DNA of 64,000 nt from Molanna angustata (lineage: Eukaryota > Arthropoda > Insecta > Trichoptera > Molannidae): the NCBI GenBank assembly GCA_963576475.1, contig OY754975.1, forward strand, positions 14,143,213-14,207,212. Direction: 5' to 3'. Every line of letters starts with the position of its first letter. Position 1 is the stretch's first letter. This document shows positions 23,101-38,100 of this stretch, piece after piece. The notes beneath the pieces were generated by a model, which saw only the letters and a list, made by a program, of their open reading frames with translations, had not been told where the DNA came from and made no database searches. Both the position numbers and the translations under genes were made by a program.

Positions 23101-26100
23101 GGTGCCCTATCGAGTCATCAAAATTAGTATACGCAAGCGGTCGACGTGTTCGCAATAATAAGTTCTATTTTGAAAATGAGTTAAGTTCTGATGATGAGTT
23201 TTATACAACTGCTATATAGCGGTTTGTTTATACATAAAAAGAAAAATACTAAGAGAAAATGTTGTATTTTCGCATTCATGAGAGTGTCAAATAGCTCAGC
23301 GTAATGAGATGGCGCAATGTAACGCTGGTTTTCACACTCACGAGCATACCGTACCGACAGGATGCGCCGCGCCGTTTGTCGCGGCACTATGGAATGCTAG
23401 TTTTGCAGTCAATACGACTTGGTGGCATCTTATTGGTATTTCGTCAGATTTTATTGAATCATGAATTTTCTTTCTTAAAAAGGTATTATGATTAAGAGAT
23501 AAAAGGCAACCTGTTGTTCTCCTAACAATAGTTTTATTTAATTGCTTTTATCTGGAAACATTTTGGTTATTTTCTATACAGCATGACAAACTGAATCTTT
23601 TCCTTCATTATTGTTTTTACATTTTATTATTTTAAGCTTTTTTGCATCTTTTCATTTCTTACAAGATAATATTTATTATAATTTACTGTTCATTTTAAAC
23701 CACTGTTGCATTTTTTGTCGGTGTCTAAAATATTTTTGCTTTATTGATAACCTATGGTCTTTGATATAATTATTTATTAACTGACATAATTTTATTTGAT
23801 TTTACTATAATCTTTTCAATGAATGGTAATCATTCTAATTATGTAAAGTTATTAATAACATTTCTTTGTAACCTCAAAACGGAAAAAATAGTCATATCTA
23901 CAAATTATAAACGGAATTTATAATTTGTAGATATGACTATTTTTTTTCATGGAAGTATTTATTTATTTATTGATTCACGTCTCAAAGCCCTTTACAAAAC
24001 AAAAATATTACATGACACAGCATAAACCAAAGAAATACAATTTATAAGAATTCATAAGATCTATACATATCAACGGTAGCAGAGGATATATAAAAAAATA
24101 AAAACATATAAGAAAGGTAAATTAAACACGAAAGTACATACATTAAAAACCAAAGAATAAATAAAATGATAAAAACTCAAATAAAAAATACTAGGTACAT
24201 AGCATGAACATAAGGATATTACTGACTTTAGTCGATTTGGTCGTATTGAGATTTAATAAACTGTAATGAAGTTCCATATTCACTGATATGAGAATGTATT
24301 ATCTGTATTTTAATCATTTTAAGTTCACCTTACTTTCCGTCTTACGTATAAACGTAAACTATCTATAGTACCTGGTAATAGAGTGTGATTAACCATAAAG
24401 TTTACTTATAATCTGTGATTATCTTTATTATGCCTTTATTTTGTAGACGTCAAGTTAGGACGGGTCGAGAGGTTGTTTAACGTTTGACTAATGCGTCATA
24501 CCAAATATAAAAAGCGGGATAACGTTTTTCCTTGTTATTCTTCATCGTAATCGTTTAAAATTGACTCAACACGGCACAACACAGTGTTTATTTTCATTTT
24601 TCAATTTCAGTTATCCAAAGATTACATGCATTTATCAAACATGAAAAAATAAATGAGGGTGTTCGTAAAAAATTTGGTGAACTAGTTAGTCACATCTTAG
24701 TATAGTTTAAAAGTAATATTTTTTAATACCGATCTTTACTATTTTAGTCGTGATTATCTAGTTGTGTGTTTAGTAAAAGCTCTAAACAAAATCTAATAAG
24801 TAAGACCATAACCGTTTAATTTTTATCTATGCTCAAAATATTTTGAATTATTTCATTGTTATAATAAATATCATTTTTTATAAAATAAATAATTTGTTCT
24901 TCACAAAGGTAGTAAAATAAATTTATATTGTATCATAATATATGTACATATATTATAAAACTTTTTTTATGCTTAAGAGCCGAGTAATAGAAAATACAGG
25001 CAAAATAATATCTCACATAGTTCAGCAATGAGATTCACCATCCATTCTGAATTTCATGCCTTTTTAGATGAGACATGACTAGTGTGTGTGAATACACGCA
25101 TGTGTGGTGCTTCCTTTTAAAGTGAATGCACACTTCTCACTGGTTATACCATGATAGTATGGATGGACTTTTTTATGTGATGCCGTAATGTATATATTTT
25201 GTATGATTGAAGCATTTCATGATCAAAAAGCACCCTTTAAAAAGTTATCTCGTAAGTGATGATTTCGTTTTGTTGTAGATTTCATTATTTTCAAAAAGGA
25301 TTTCGTAAAAGAGCACCCAAATTTACACACAACATTTTATTTAATAAAATTATATTAATAATTATTATTATTCACTAGGACTGGCACTGTTATACCTTTG
25401 CACTGCGACCATATATGATTTACTTTGCTCTGTATAGGGTTGTCATTTCAACAGTTTTCATGTAATTTTATTTTTTCTTGTATAAAGCTCCGGATGCCCC
25501 CTATGTCCTCAGGTTTTAATATAACAGAATCAATTATGTAATTATCTTTGCATCTCATTGTTTTATTTTTGTATCACTTTTCGGTCAACAAACTGATACT
25601 ATGTTAAATACTTATTTAATACGGACCCATTAACATGTTGCCACATTCTGGAGACTTATGATATTTATCGTCTCACAGATCCAGACTGAAAACACAATTT
25701 AAAACTGTCTCTCCACCGGGTATAGAACCCTGGATCTTTTGCTCAGGAGCTAGATATCTAACCAACTGAACCACAAAGGGTGACATAATATAATATTACT
25801 GTGAGAAGTCATGGCTGTTTTATCATTATGCTGTGTATTTTTATTGATGATGAATTATATATATATTTTTCATTTTGTAGGTTTTGTCATTGGTGATGAC
25901 AATTGTCATGTTTCCTTTCTCCGCCTATTTGATGAGGTTAGAGAGAAAATATCTTCTTCCGTCTGTGCCACCCAAAGGTCACGGATTTGTGTTGCTTATA
26001 TTTTGGACCCTCGTTTTCATTGTGGAGAACTTGTCATTTATCAATATCAAAAAGGAAGGATGGTGGTGGCACCTAAGAGAGTAAGAACAACAACAGTTTA

Positions 26101-29100
26101 TTTGTGATTTTTATCCAATCCTATGTGATGATTAATTATCTTGAGCATTATAAAGAAAAATCAATTGTTCAAATCATACCCTGTAAGATGTCTCACAGTC
26201 TTCTCACCACAAGGACGATGTCTAAAGTCTAAAAGGAAAGTCTAAACTGTGATTGATAGACTCTGTCAACGCTGATATGTCCACGTTATAAGTCACAAAC
26301 TGGAGGATAAAAGTAACAGGCATACAAGAATCAAATGAATATGTCCTTGTTAAACAAATATACATCTTCATAGATTCCCTTCCTTATGCGTAAATGCTTG
26401 TTTTATAGGGGAACGAAATTGTTTTCTAGGCTGGTCGTGGATTACCAAGTTTATTTTTGTTTATATTTTGGTAAATTTTTTGTTTAGCATGGAGGATTGT
26501 GTGGAAATGGGATTATTTGTTGCCCGCTACATATCTTGTATGGTGATATTTGTACTTGGTTTGAGAGCACCTGGTATTGTACAATCGTACGATTCGTTGC
26601 ATTCGAATAATATTAATTCAGTAAGAATGCCAATTTCGTCAATGGTAAGTTTATTTAAAGCTTTGTGTGGCAATTATACTTAAATCTTATTTGAGAGTAA
26701 TGAAACAATTCAAGTTGTATGTATTTTTACATCTCAACAGAGGTATAGAAAAAAGAAGAGGAATGTTGGAAGCAAGGAAAATCCAAGGCATTTACAGCGT
26801 GCACTTAATGTTCTAGCACAGCATTCACTGATTATGGCTTTATACTGATTTTATTAAAGTGTTTAGCATATTTTTATTGATATTCTACTCTCTAAATGTC
26901 TATATTTGATTTGTTAAATTTTTAATAGAAACAAAGCAGGGAAGTTACCAATACCAATAGGGCTTACTACCTGTCATCAACAATTCCCAATCTCTTAAAG
27001 TGATACTAGTAAAATAATTTATGTAACGCTGTTTACTTATATGAAAATATTTCAAGGGTCCTATTATTTGTTACCTGTATAATAGAAATAGTCGTCAGTT
27101 GTTGAATAATCACTTAAAATCAGCTGATTCTATGAAAAATACATTTCCTGTTTTGTTTGTATTGAAAAAAAGAAAAATCAAATTTAATCCATCAATCTAT
27201 AATTTGATATATACAATTAGTTATCTTTTCCATCGCTAAATTGACACATTGACTAGGTAACCTGAGGTAAATAAATGCTTTACTGCCAGTTTAAGTCACT
27301 TGTGTTTATTTGAGTATGTGTATTAAATATTTTATGTATCAAAGTGTTATTTTTTTTTAGATAAATAGTGATGAAAATCATTCAACATTCCGAAATGCAT
27401 GGACAAAATTCCGTACATTATTTCCTTTCATTTGGCCGAGGAATGATAGTTGGCTTCAAGTTCAGGTGTTGATTAGCATTATGGCATTGGTTGCTGGACG
27501 TGTCATAAATCTCTATGTTCCAATATACAGTAAATATATAGGTTAGAATACTTTTTGTTACATGGATATTTTACATATTGATCGTTTTAGTGTTGGAACC
27601 TTCTTATGCCGCGTTGACACAGTCAAATTATGCTCGGACCGAGTGGACTCGTATGAGTAAGCTTCATCCGAGTGTAGACGGATAGCGGTTTATACACAAA
27701 CTTTTTTACTCCGATTCAAAATCATAACTGCGACAGCTCTGTTTTCATTTTACACACAAGCCTTTTTATTCGTTTTTAAGGTCATAAATATGGTACAGAC
27801 ATATCTGTTGCTGCAAGGTGTCGGAGTTGTTGCAGACACATTAATTAAATAGATAGAAAACCACTACAAGGAAAAAAAATAAGCAACGCAAAAGGAAAAT
27901 TTGGACCCGTTAATGGATTTTAAGGCGTACAAAGCAGGGCGCATTTGAAAATTTCCTTCATGAAGTACAAATGGCACTGCCGCGTTCCTTGCGTCTTTAT
28001 TTTTATATTCTTTTAATTTAACGTTCCATAGAACTTCTTCCGCATCGTATAATTCTAAAAATTTGGCGATATCGCGCTCAGACCACTTCTTTTTACCACG
28101 AGATGACATATGTTTGTTGTTGCCCGCCATTTTGTTTCACTACTCCTATACGAGCTAACTCGGAACAATAGGACATTGTCCGAGTCCACACGGATCAGAC
28201 GCCGTCATCCGAGCGGGCTTGTATTACCGGTTGACATAATACGAGTCACGTCCGAGTAGGTATCCAAGTGTGCTCGATCAGAGCGCACTCTGACTGTGTC
28301 AACGCGGCTTTACAGGGGTATTATTATTTTTTATTACATATAAAAACCTGACTTCAAAATGAATATATGTCAAGATAAAAAAATGTATGTATGTAGTTAT
28401 ATTATCTTTCATACAATTCGCCTGTACAATAATAAGCAAATCCTTCGCAAATTGAGTTTCATATTTCTCATGATTCACATCATCAAACCTCTTATCTTAG
28501 TTCAGGTGGAACCACCCAAGAAGTAATCCTTTTGTAATGAAAAAGGAATCCTCGAATTCAGACAATGTGGTAAAGAATTATTATTGATTACAGACGATTT
28601 TGCAAATTGAAGAGTTTGTTATTTGTTTCTCGTGAGTTCCATCATGAGGACTCAATAAAATTCATATGTGTGATCGTCTCTGAAGCACTACCTTTCTATT
28701 AAAAAATAAATCATTAGAATCGGACAATGTTGTAAAGAGTTTTTATTGCTGGAGTGCAAATGGAATTGTTTGATGAATTTCTCATGGATCCCATGATCAT
28801 ATCTTGACCAAATTGAAATAGGATCAATCGGAAGATACCTCCTTTCTAATGAAAAATGAATCATCGAAATCAGTTAACATGGTAAAAAAAAATCTCTGAA
28901 CATAATATAAATATATAGAACCTAAACCAGCATATCATTTATCTATATCTGTGATAAAGAAATCAATGAGAAACTGGTTAACAATGTAATATAGTGAGTT
29001 ATGGAAAACCTGTAGCAGTCAATAATAGTAAGGTCTAAGCTAGAACCAATTTCTCAGCTGATCACTCATGACTTGTGAATGCCCAATCCTGATGAAAGCC

Positions 29101-32100
29101 AAACACAGATATCTGGCTGCTGTCATTGAGGGTCAAATTTATTCACTAAAGAGTCTAATATCTTAATAGTCCTTATTGTTTGTAGTTACATCTGGCTGCT
29201 GTCATTGAGGGTCAAATTTATTCACTAAAGAGTCTAATATCTTAATAGTCCTTAATGTTTGTAGTTACAGATAAATTAGGGTCCCTTTTCCATTTAACAA
29301 CAATTTTTGCTTTCAGTCATACAGAAAATTTTACTTTATTATTTAAATTCACCAAAATGTACTATATTTTTGTAATTTCTAAACATTTTCATTTAATTTT
29401 TAGTTGACAGCATATCAGATGTGAAGCATTTGCAGTTCAGATGGGATCTGATATTGATCTATGTACTATTTAAGTTCCTTCAAGGTGGTGGAACTGGTAG
29501 TATGGGGTTACTCAATAATCTCAGAACATTTTTGTGGATCAAAGTTCAGCAGTACACAACCAGGGAACTTGAGGCAAGTATTACATTCTGTTATCAGTTT
29601 CAATATATTATAGCGCTGCTTTTTCATTGACTTACATACAATGAAGGATTCTTTATAATGAAATGTATTTGTTTCAAAAGCCCTATAGGCTCTTGATATT
29701 CTGGCGTATTCTTATGAAAAAAAATTGTCAACTGCTGTTTCTCTCCTAGGAAGACCTAGGCCCTTAAAGTAGGATTATAAAGACTTTGCGGGCAGCCCTC
29801 TCACCCCCGCCTCTACAACATATATATTTGTGCTAAAGCCATTTTGAACTGCTTTATGTACCAGTTTCTTGTTCTTGTTTAGCTTGTATTGGTGGTCTTT
29901 TGGAATATTTGTGTCCCATGGAACAGTCAGCTCCACATAAATAACTCTTTTCAATGAAAGAGAATATATTGTCGGCCTTTGGCACAGTTGGTTAGATTAT
30001 CTGGTTGCTGATCCAAAGGTCTCGGGTTTGATTCCCGGTAGAGACACAGTTTTTAATTATGTTTTTAGTCTGGATCTGTGAGACGATAAATATTGTAAGT
30101 CTCCAGAATGTAGCAACTTGTTATTGGGTGCGTGTTAAATTAATATTTGAAATAGTATCTGTTAGTTGCCCGAGAAGTAATATAAAATAAAATATTGTCA
30201 AGTCAGGCCTAAGAGATGAAATGCAGATCTCTTTTGGAAGGATATATCTCTCTGCTCTCGTATCCATCAGGATATTCCAGTCATAATCTTTATGATGGCC
30301 CTTTATACTCAGCCACCTGAATTCCACTAGTTTTTGCTTTTACTGTCTTACTAAAAAAAGTAGGTGTATGTTATCCTTTCTGGGAACATGTTTCTGTAAC
30401 CCCATTCACTTCACTGTAACAGGAGGAACAACCCATTCTGAGTCTATTGAGAAAAAAATTATTTTAATGTATTTTATGAAATGAGTTGTATATAATTTTG
30501 TGCTTTTCAATTATTGTACCATTAAGCTGTATAATTATATGAGATTATAATTTAATAAGAGTGATCTTACCATTTTATATTTAATTGCAGGTGGAATTAT
30601 TTAGACACCTTCATAGTTTACCCCTGCGTTGGCACCTTGCCCGTAAAACTGGTGAGGTGTTGAGGGTGATGGACAGAGGAACAGATTCAATAGACAATCT
30701 TCTTTCTTATATACTATTCTCTATTGTACCCACAATAGTTGACATCATTATAGCTGTTATATTCTTCATCATGGCATTCAATATTTGGTTTGGACTTATT
30801 GTATTCACAACAATGGTCTTGTATATTGGTATGTAAATATTTATTTATTTACCTAAGATTTATTTATTTATTAAGCCAAGACGCGGGTACTAAGTCGGAG
30901 CATATTGTATGGGGTAATGGACTTTTTTCATGCAAAAAACACCAGCTTCGATGCTTCATAGCACATAATATGTTCTATATACAGTATAATCCGTTTAATA
31001 TGACTTCATTTATAACGGCCAACCATTTTTAGCAACGTAAATGGCGTAACTAGGAAGATTTCATACAGATACACTATGAAAACATATCCGTATAATACGA
31101 CTCCGGTTATGCCACCAACCGCTTTGAGCGACCTTATTTTATAATAAATTGTCCAGTTAGAACCACGCACATCATTTTGTTTACATTAACTACACACAAA
31201 TAATGCCTCGCGTCCCGGCTTTTGCACTCTCTGACGCACGTGAATTGGCACGCATAAATCACAGTATGACAATGAATTAGTATATTTCAACTATCGGTAA
31301 GGTGGACACGTAACGCGCGCTAAAATGAGTTCCGTGAAGCGAAAGTGTTTCTCAATTGAAGAAAAATGTGTAATTATACACTGTTTATTAGCTGGTGAAT
31401 CCTTGCGAAGGAATTTGGTGTGCCTCATTCTATAATATGCACCATATAAACCTAAACGTGTGAGGAGGGAATTGCAGGGCAGATGAACTCGCCAGAGCAG
31501 GTACCCTGCTATCTCCAGATACAATCAAACATAGACCTGGAGTCCCCATGGCAACATGTAAACTTCGGGTAAGTGAGACGACGACAGCCTGTGCTAATCA
31601 GAGATGGTTGGAAGAAAGCACATGCTCCATTGCCAGGCAAACATGGCCAAAATATGACCTCAGAAGAACCAGAGAACTACTCACGTTCAGAAGGGATTTA
31701 CTAGCCAGAATCGTATCGGTATTAACGGGACACTGGCTCATAGGTAAGCATGCCAGAAGGCTGGGGCTGGAGGCATACGATTACTGCAGAGCATGCCAAG
31801 ACGAAGAAGAGGAAGAGACTGTGGTTCATTTCCTCTGTCACTGTCCTGCTCTCTCTAGAAATAGAAGAAAGTCCTTGGGAAGTTTCTTCTATAATGATCT
31901 GATTGACATAGCGTCTGCCGATATAGGAGACATTATGACATTTATTGGCCAATCAGGCTGGTTCAGGGTGGATGAGTGAGGGGGAGGACAGCCCAAATCT
32001 TTTACTGTGGTATCACAAAGGGCCAACCGGCCTAAGTGTGTTCTCCTGAGAACTGCCACCCGCAAAAAAAAAAAAAAAAACGTGTGAGGGCATCCACTTA

Positions 32101-35100
32101 AGAACAAGTAGATCAAGCACTACTACAGTGGTTTAAGTTTTAGCATAATAAAAAACAACCTAAATTATTCGATTGTTTTATACGACGTCCGGTTAGTACA
32201 ACATAATTTCGCCGGTCCCTCAAAAATCGTTTTATCCAAATTCTACTGTATATATATATGGATGATTTCAGAATTCAGAATAGAACATTTCATGTGTTTT
32301 TTGTGTGTGTGTGTGTCTATGAGTCCGTCCCTTATAACCTTTGATCCGCTTGATGCACAGAGTCCAAAATTTCAAAAATTATAGAAAAACATACGGCTTA
32401 CAAAACCTTTATGCACAGAATTTTTAATTTTTGTTCTAGTCAGGGGAAAAATGAAAATTTATCAACATTTGAATTTTTATTTTATATTTCCACATATCTC
32501 AAAAAACATTAAGGCAGGAATGCTGAAAATTTATTTGTATAATTTTTTGACGCAATGCTATATATGCAATAATAAAAAATATTCGATTTGCATACACATT
32601 GGTACAAGCAAGTTAACAAGTCAAAAATGAACTTCTAATTCTGGAGCGGTTCAGGGGTAACATCTGTGCAAAAGTATTATCACCTCATGTATAAGGACTG
32701 TTGCTTTCATTGTTTATAAACCAATTTCTCAATAGATGGCGTTACAAAAAGATTTCTTCGTCACTTCATAGATGGCGATGGTGTTTTACAGCTTATTTTC
32801 AAAAGAACAGATTTTCATTGATTAATATATTTATTTAACTTTAAAAAATTGGATTGATAAGGAACTCAATAGAAAGGCAAATTTGGTGAATTTTGCACAA
32901 GTGCGTACATTGATCACATAAACCAGCAATGACAGGTCGTAAGCTCTGTAAGTTCCTTGAGTTCCTGGTTTTTTTTATAATATTCCAACATCGTCTCTAT
33001 TGAGATTCTAAAAATTTGTCATAAAATATAATCATTGTAATTTTTAAATTTGTTTTGTTGTATTTTTAGGTTCTTAACGCTGTATTATGTTTTCTGTCAT
33101 GTAATTGATACTCAACTTCATAAAAATCTAATTTTTCAGTAAATAAACTTTTCAATTGTATAACAATTGTTTTTGATGTATTGTATTATTATTTCTGGTT
33201 ATATAGTACGAGAGAGCTCGCACTGACAAACTGTCTTTACAGTTTAGTGTGAGCATAATTAGTATATCCTTTATGTAAAATTGATTTAAATTATATAAGT
33301 AAAAAAAGTACACAAAATTAATAAAATAATTAACTTTAAAAAAATAATTTTCTAGGAATGACTATCCTTATAACAGAATGGAGAACCAAATTCCAGCGCA
33401 GAATGAATCTAGCTGATAACGCTCAAAAAGCAAGATCCGTTGATTCATTACTCAATTTTGAAACTGTCAAGTATTATGGTGCTGAACAATATGAAGTGGA
33501 TAGTTACAGAGAAGCCATAGACAAATATCAGGTAAAAATAAATGGTTTTCTTTTTATGTTCTCCTTAAAACCCTCTGTGCCTGTTTGGAACCTGTAAGGT
33601 TACATAGTTGGAAGAAATCATAATTTTTATAGGGTGCAAGTAAGTGTTTATTATTATTAAAAGTAAAACAAGTGACGGTCAATTGGTTTAACACTTAACA
33701 AGAATGTGTGTAGATCATTTACATTGTCATTGCTTATAACTCCAACTCAATCAAATAAAAATCAGTGTTGATCGTCATTGCTTATAACATCAACCCTATC
33801 ATATAAAAATCAATGTTGATTTGGCATTGCTTATGATTTCAACCCTATCAAATAAAAATCAATGTTGATTGTCATAAATAACATTAACTCTATCAAATAA
33901 AAATCAATGTTGATTGTCATAAATAACATTAACTCTATCAAATAAAAATCAATGTTGGTTGTCATAAATAACATTAACTCTATCAAATAAAAATCAATGT
34001 TGGTTGTCATAAATAACATTAACTCTATCAAATAAAAATCAATGTTGATTGTCATTGCTTATAACTTCAACTCTATCAAATAAAAATCAATGTCGATTGT
34101 CATTGCTTATCACTTCAACCCTATCTAATAAAAAAATTTTTTTTGGTTTTCTGACTTAAAGTTATAGAGGTGAAGCTTATTTTCATGTTAGTATTTTATA
34201 CATATTTTTAATTTTTATTATTTTCAGCAAGAAGAATGGAAGGCATTGATTACTTTGAATATTCTCAACACAAGTCAGAATATTATTGTCTGTGGAGGTT
34301 TGTCATATTTTCAATATCTTATAATAAATGATGTATGTATTGTAGGATGTACTTAGTCTGAAACGAGTCTTGTGTTATAAAAATATAGTATTTATCCTCC
34401 ATGTAAAAATCTAATTTTACTTAGCAGTACATTACCTTAATGAAGTTCTTAAATTATTTCCTGTAGTATAATGTTTCAATTGAGTGTATTTATTTATACA
34501 TAAATAAACTTTTATTTCAGGACTTTTGGCTGGATCACTTTTATGTTTAAAGATGGTGGCATATAATGAAGGACTGACTGTCGGAGATTATGTCCTATTT
34601 TCCAGTTATATCATACAGCTTTATGTACCTCTCAATTGGTTTGGTACATATTATAGGTAATTAATTATATCAATAAACAATTGGGAACATAATGTTGAGA
34701 CGTTCAATCATAGTTTTAGTAGTTTTGTTATGACACTTGTATTACTGTTATGTTAATAAAATGTTTTAGGGCTATTCAAAAGAACTTTGTTGACATGGAG
34801 AACATGTTTGACTTGTTCCGTGACCGATCAGAAGTGAAGGATGCGACTGGAGCCCCGGCGTTGCTGGCCAGGAAAGGTGCTATTGATTTCCGCAATGTTA
34901 CATTTGGTTATGTGCCGGAGAGAACTATTCTTAAAAACATCAGCTTCAGTGTTCCTCCTGGGAAAACCATTGCATTGGTATTTGTTTTTTTTAATTCGTT
35001 TTCAATTTTTTATTTTCTTTATTATATTAGGCAACCCACAAAGTATTTAATGATATTTCAAAAAATGTAACAAGTATATCTTATTTTTTTAAATCATTCA

Positions 35101-38100
35101 ACAAAACAATAAGCTGTGAACAACAAATTAGTGTTAGGATTTTGTGGACAATTTGTTGTTTTAAAATGTACAGTAAATTTATGAATATATGTCGGCCTTC
35201 GTGGCTCAGTTGGTTAGATATCTGACTGCTGAGCCAAAGGTCCCGGGTTCGATTCCCGGTGGAGACACAGTTTTTAATTGTGTTTTCAGTCTGGATCTGT
35301 GAGACGATTAATATCGTAAGTCTCCAGAATGTGGCAACTTGTTATTGGGTGCGTGTTAAATTAATATTTGACATAGTACCTGTTAGTTGCCCGAGAAGCA
35401 ATATTAAATAAATAAATAAATAAATGTAGTAGGATATCGCTAATCCAACACATCCAGTAATCCGGTACTACAGATTAAAAATTGTACAGTAAATTTATGA
35501 ATACAGTACAATCTCGCTAATCCAGCACATCCAGTAATCTGGCATTGCAGTTAAAATATACAGTAAATTTATGAATACAGTAGGATATCACTAATAAAAA
35601 AAAAAGATTTTTGTAAACCTCTATGAGCGTCAAGTAACAACTGGTAAGCACAGATCTTTTGTTTATCTCATGAGTCCACCAAACGAGTCGAAACACGCGA
35701 GCAGTGCTCGGGTCTGTGAGATAGGACGCATGCGCTGCCTGTAACACTGCTCATTCAAAAGCATAATGAGATTAAAGCAAATTTCTGATTTGTTCCACAA
35801 AGATTTTTAAGAATAAACCATCTTTCCATGTTTGTCAGTTGATAAAGGTTTCATCAAAAGAAACAATCATCTTGTCAAAGAAAATAAATCTTTATGGAAC
35901 ATATTAGAAATTTGAGTCTATAAAACTCTAAGATAGAGACCTACAATATAAATGACATCAACATTGATTAAATAAAAAGATATATGTTTATGTTAATAAA
36001 GATCATCAATGTTACTTGAGTAATATGAACAAATTTGTTTTAGGTTGGTCCTACTGGTTCTGGTAAATCAACAATCATACGTCTCATATTCAGATTTTAC
36101 GATGTGGACTCGGGATTTGTGGCTATTGATGGACAGGATGTGAGGACAGTTACACAAGAATCTCTTCGTGCTGCTATCGGTGTCGTTCCACAAGACACTG
36201 TACTATTTAACAACACAATCAAGTTTGTTTACTGTTTTCAAATTTTTATATTGTAAAATAAAAATAAATTCTTGAAGTTATGTGCTAACAACATTGTGAA
36301 TGCACGAAAAATATTTACCCAACAACGAACATAGACTTTGATAATATAAATGTAAATATCTATTACAACAGCAGGGCTACTCATGAAGTTGATTAAGAAT
36401 TGATTCATACTTTAAGAATCTTTTAGGTTAAAATTTATTAATTAATTATGTTAATTTATACAAAAATTAATGAAATTTCGTACTAAACATTGATTTTAAC
36501 GAATTTTTATGATTGATTATAGTTTAGGATAAGATCATGATCGAGTACTGATTAAGATTGTGTCATGAGTATCTCTGCAGACCAGAGGTATTTTGATGTC
36601 ATGATAAAAATATTTATAAATGTAGATAAATATCCATATTATACAATGTTAAATTCTATTGAATTTATTTTATTTTATTTTATAGAATCACACTCATTAC
36701 CACTAGAAACTCATATTATGATTTACCTCACGTGTCTCAATTTATGAATAATGATATTAAAATTAAGTTAAAGGGGCACAATTAACAGCACAGATTAAAT
36801 AACCGACAAATTCACAATTTTTTTTTGAATACATAAAAACTTGAAGCAAACATATCCAATTCCGGATCCCCCAAACAATTTCTATTGTACCCAGTACAAG
36901 CTCTATAAATATAAGAATTTAGCATATATGTAGTTAGTTTTAGAAGATTCTGTGTAAAAGAGAGACTGGTTTCTATTTCTTCTAAGTGGACAGTGAAAAC
37001 GGAGTGAGCTTAGAAGAGGTGTGCTGTCGACCAGACCGTTAATGATTTTATATAGAAAACAAATATCTTGGATTGATCTGCGTGTCTCCAGTAGTTTTGT
37101 GTTGTGGTGTTTTAGAGCTTGAAGATAGTTAGAAAAATGTAATCTATTACGAAAATTTAATTGCTTAATATATTTTTTTTGAAGATTTTCTATTGCGTTA
37201 ATATGTGTTTCATAGTTTGGATTCCATGCAACTGATCCAAATTCCAGTAAGCTTCTAATAAATGAATTAAATAATATACGCAGTGTGTCAGTGTTATGAA
37301 AAGGTTTCGTGTTTCGAAATATGAATCCGAGGGTTTTATATGCTTTAGTTGTTATGTATTCAATATGATTTGTGAAAGATAGTTTTTCGTCCAGTATTAT
37401 ACCTAAATCCCTGATTTCAGGTTTATAGTTCAGTTCTTCATTATTGATTTTATATTTAAATATTATTTTATTACGGTTACGAGAGTATGTTATGTAATTA
37501 CATTTTTCCACATTTAAGAACAATTGATTTTCCGCACAATAACGTTGTAAACTATATAAATCATCTTGGAGCTTCAAACAATCTGACGGGCTTTTAATTT
37601 CTTTAAATATTTTAGCATCATCTGCGAACAACAGTATGTTGGAATGTTTAAGACAAGATTTTATATCGTTAATGTAAATTAAGAATAGCAGAAGCCCCAG
37701 ATGAGAGCCCTGGGGTGCCCCGGAAAAAAAAAGGTTTATAGTTAGAATTGTGACCGTGCAAAGCCACAGCCTGAGACCTGTTACTTATATATGAACTAAA
37801 CCACCTAAAGAGATCTCCTCTAATCCCAATGTTCCAGACCTTATGTAGTAAAATTTTGTGATTTAATTTGTCGAATGCTTTAGAAAAGTCACTGTAAATT
37901 GTATCCACCTGTAATTTATCGTGCATTGCTCTGGTAGCACTATGGGTAAACTCAAGCAAGTTTGTTTCTATAGATTTTTTAATCTGAAACCCATGTTGAT
38001 TTGGAATGATTAGGGGATTTAGAAGAGGTAGAATCTGGTCAATAATTATTTTTTCCAACAGTTTACTTAATATTGGAAACTTTGATATAGGACGGTAGTT

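Larger units (their letters stand above)
30982..32248 (+). mobile_element. pogo/Tigger-type DNA transposon, decayed
   Basis: Ends CAGTATAATCCG at the left and complement CAGTAGAATTTGG at the right, flanked by TA. It contains a broken transposase beginning near 31325 and is interrupted at 31466-32077 by a retrotransposon fragment. Confidence 0.8.
30868..32545 (+). mobile_element. HINE fragment split by a pogo element
   Basis: Left piece 30868-30981 (TTAAGCCAAGACGCGGGTAC...) and right piece 32249-32545 (short GT core, then GTCCGTCCCTTATAACC) together match the 5' and central parts of HINE copies 2 and 3. The outermost 5' end and the 3' hairpin/CTAG end are missing. ABCB6 intron 7. Confidence 0.75.

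Noticed and set aside
31548..31979. Independent host gene of 143 residues
   Set aside because: It lies between target duplications with a poly-A tail and matches the RNase H and Cys/His end of non-LTR ORF2.
33722..34125. CRISPR-like array
   Set aside because: Units are directly adjacent 45 bp minisatellite repeats without unique spacers, in an intron of a eukaryotic gene.
35190..35262. Functional tRNA gene
   Set aside because: The tRNA-like A and B boxes are followed by a SINE body shared by several diverged copies, and the stems are imperfect.
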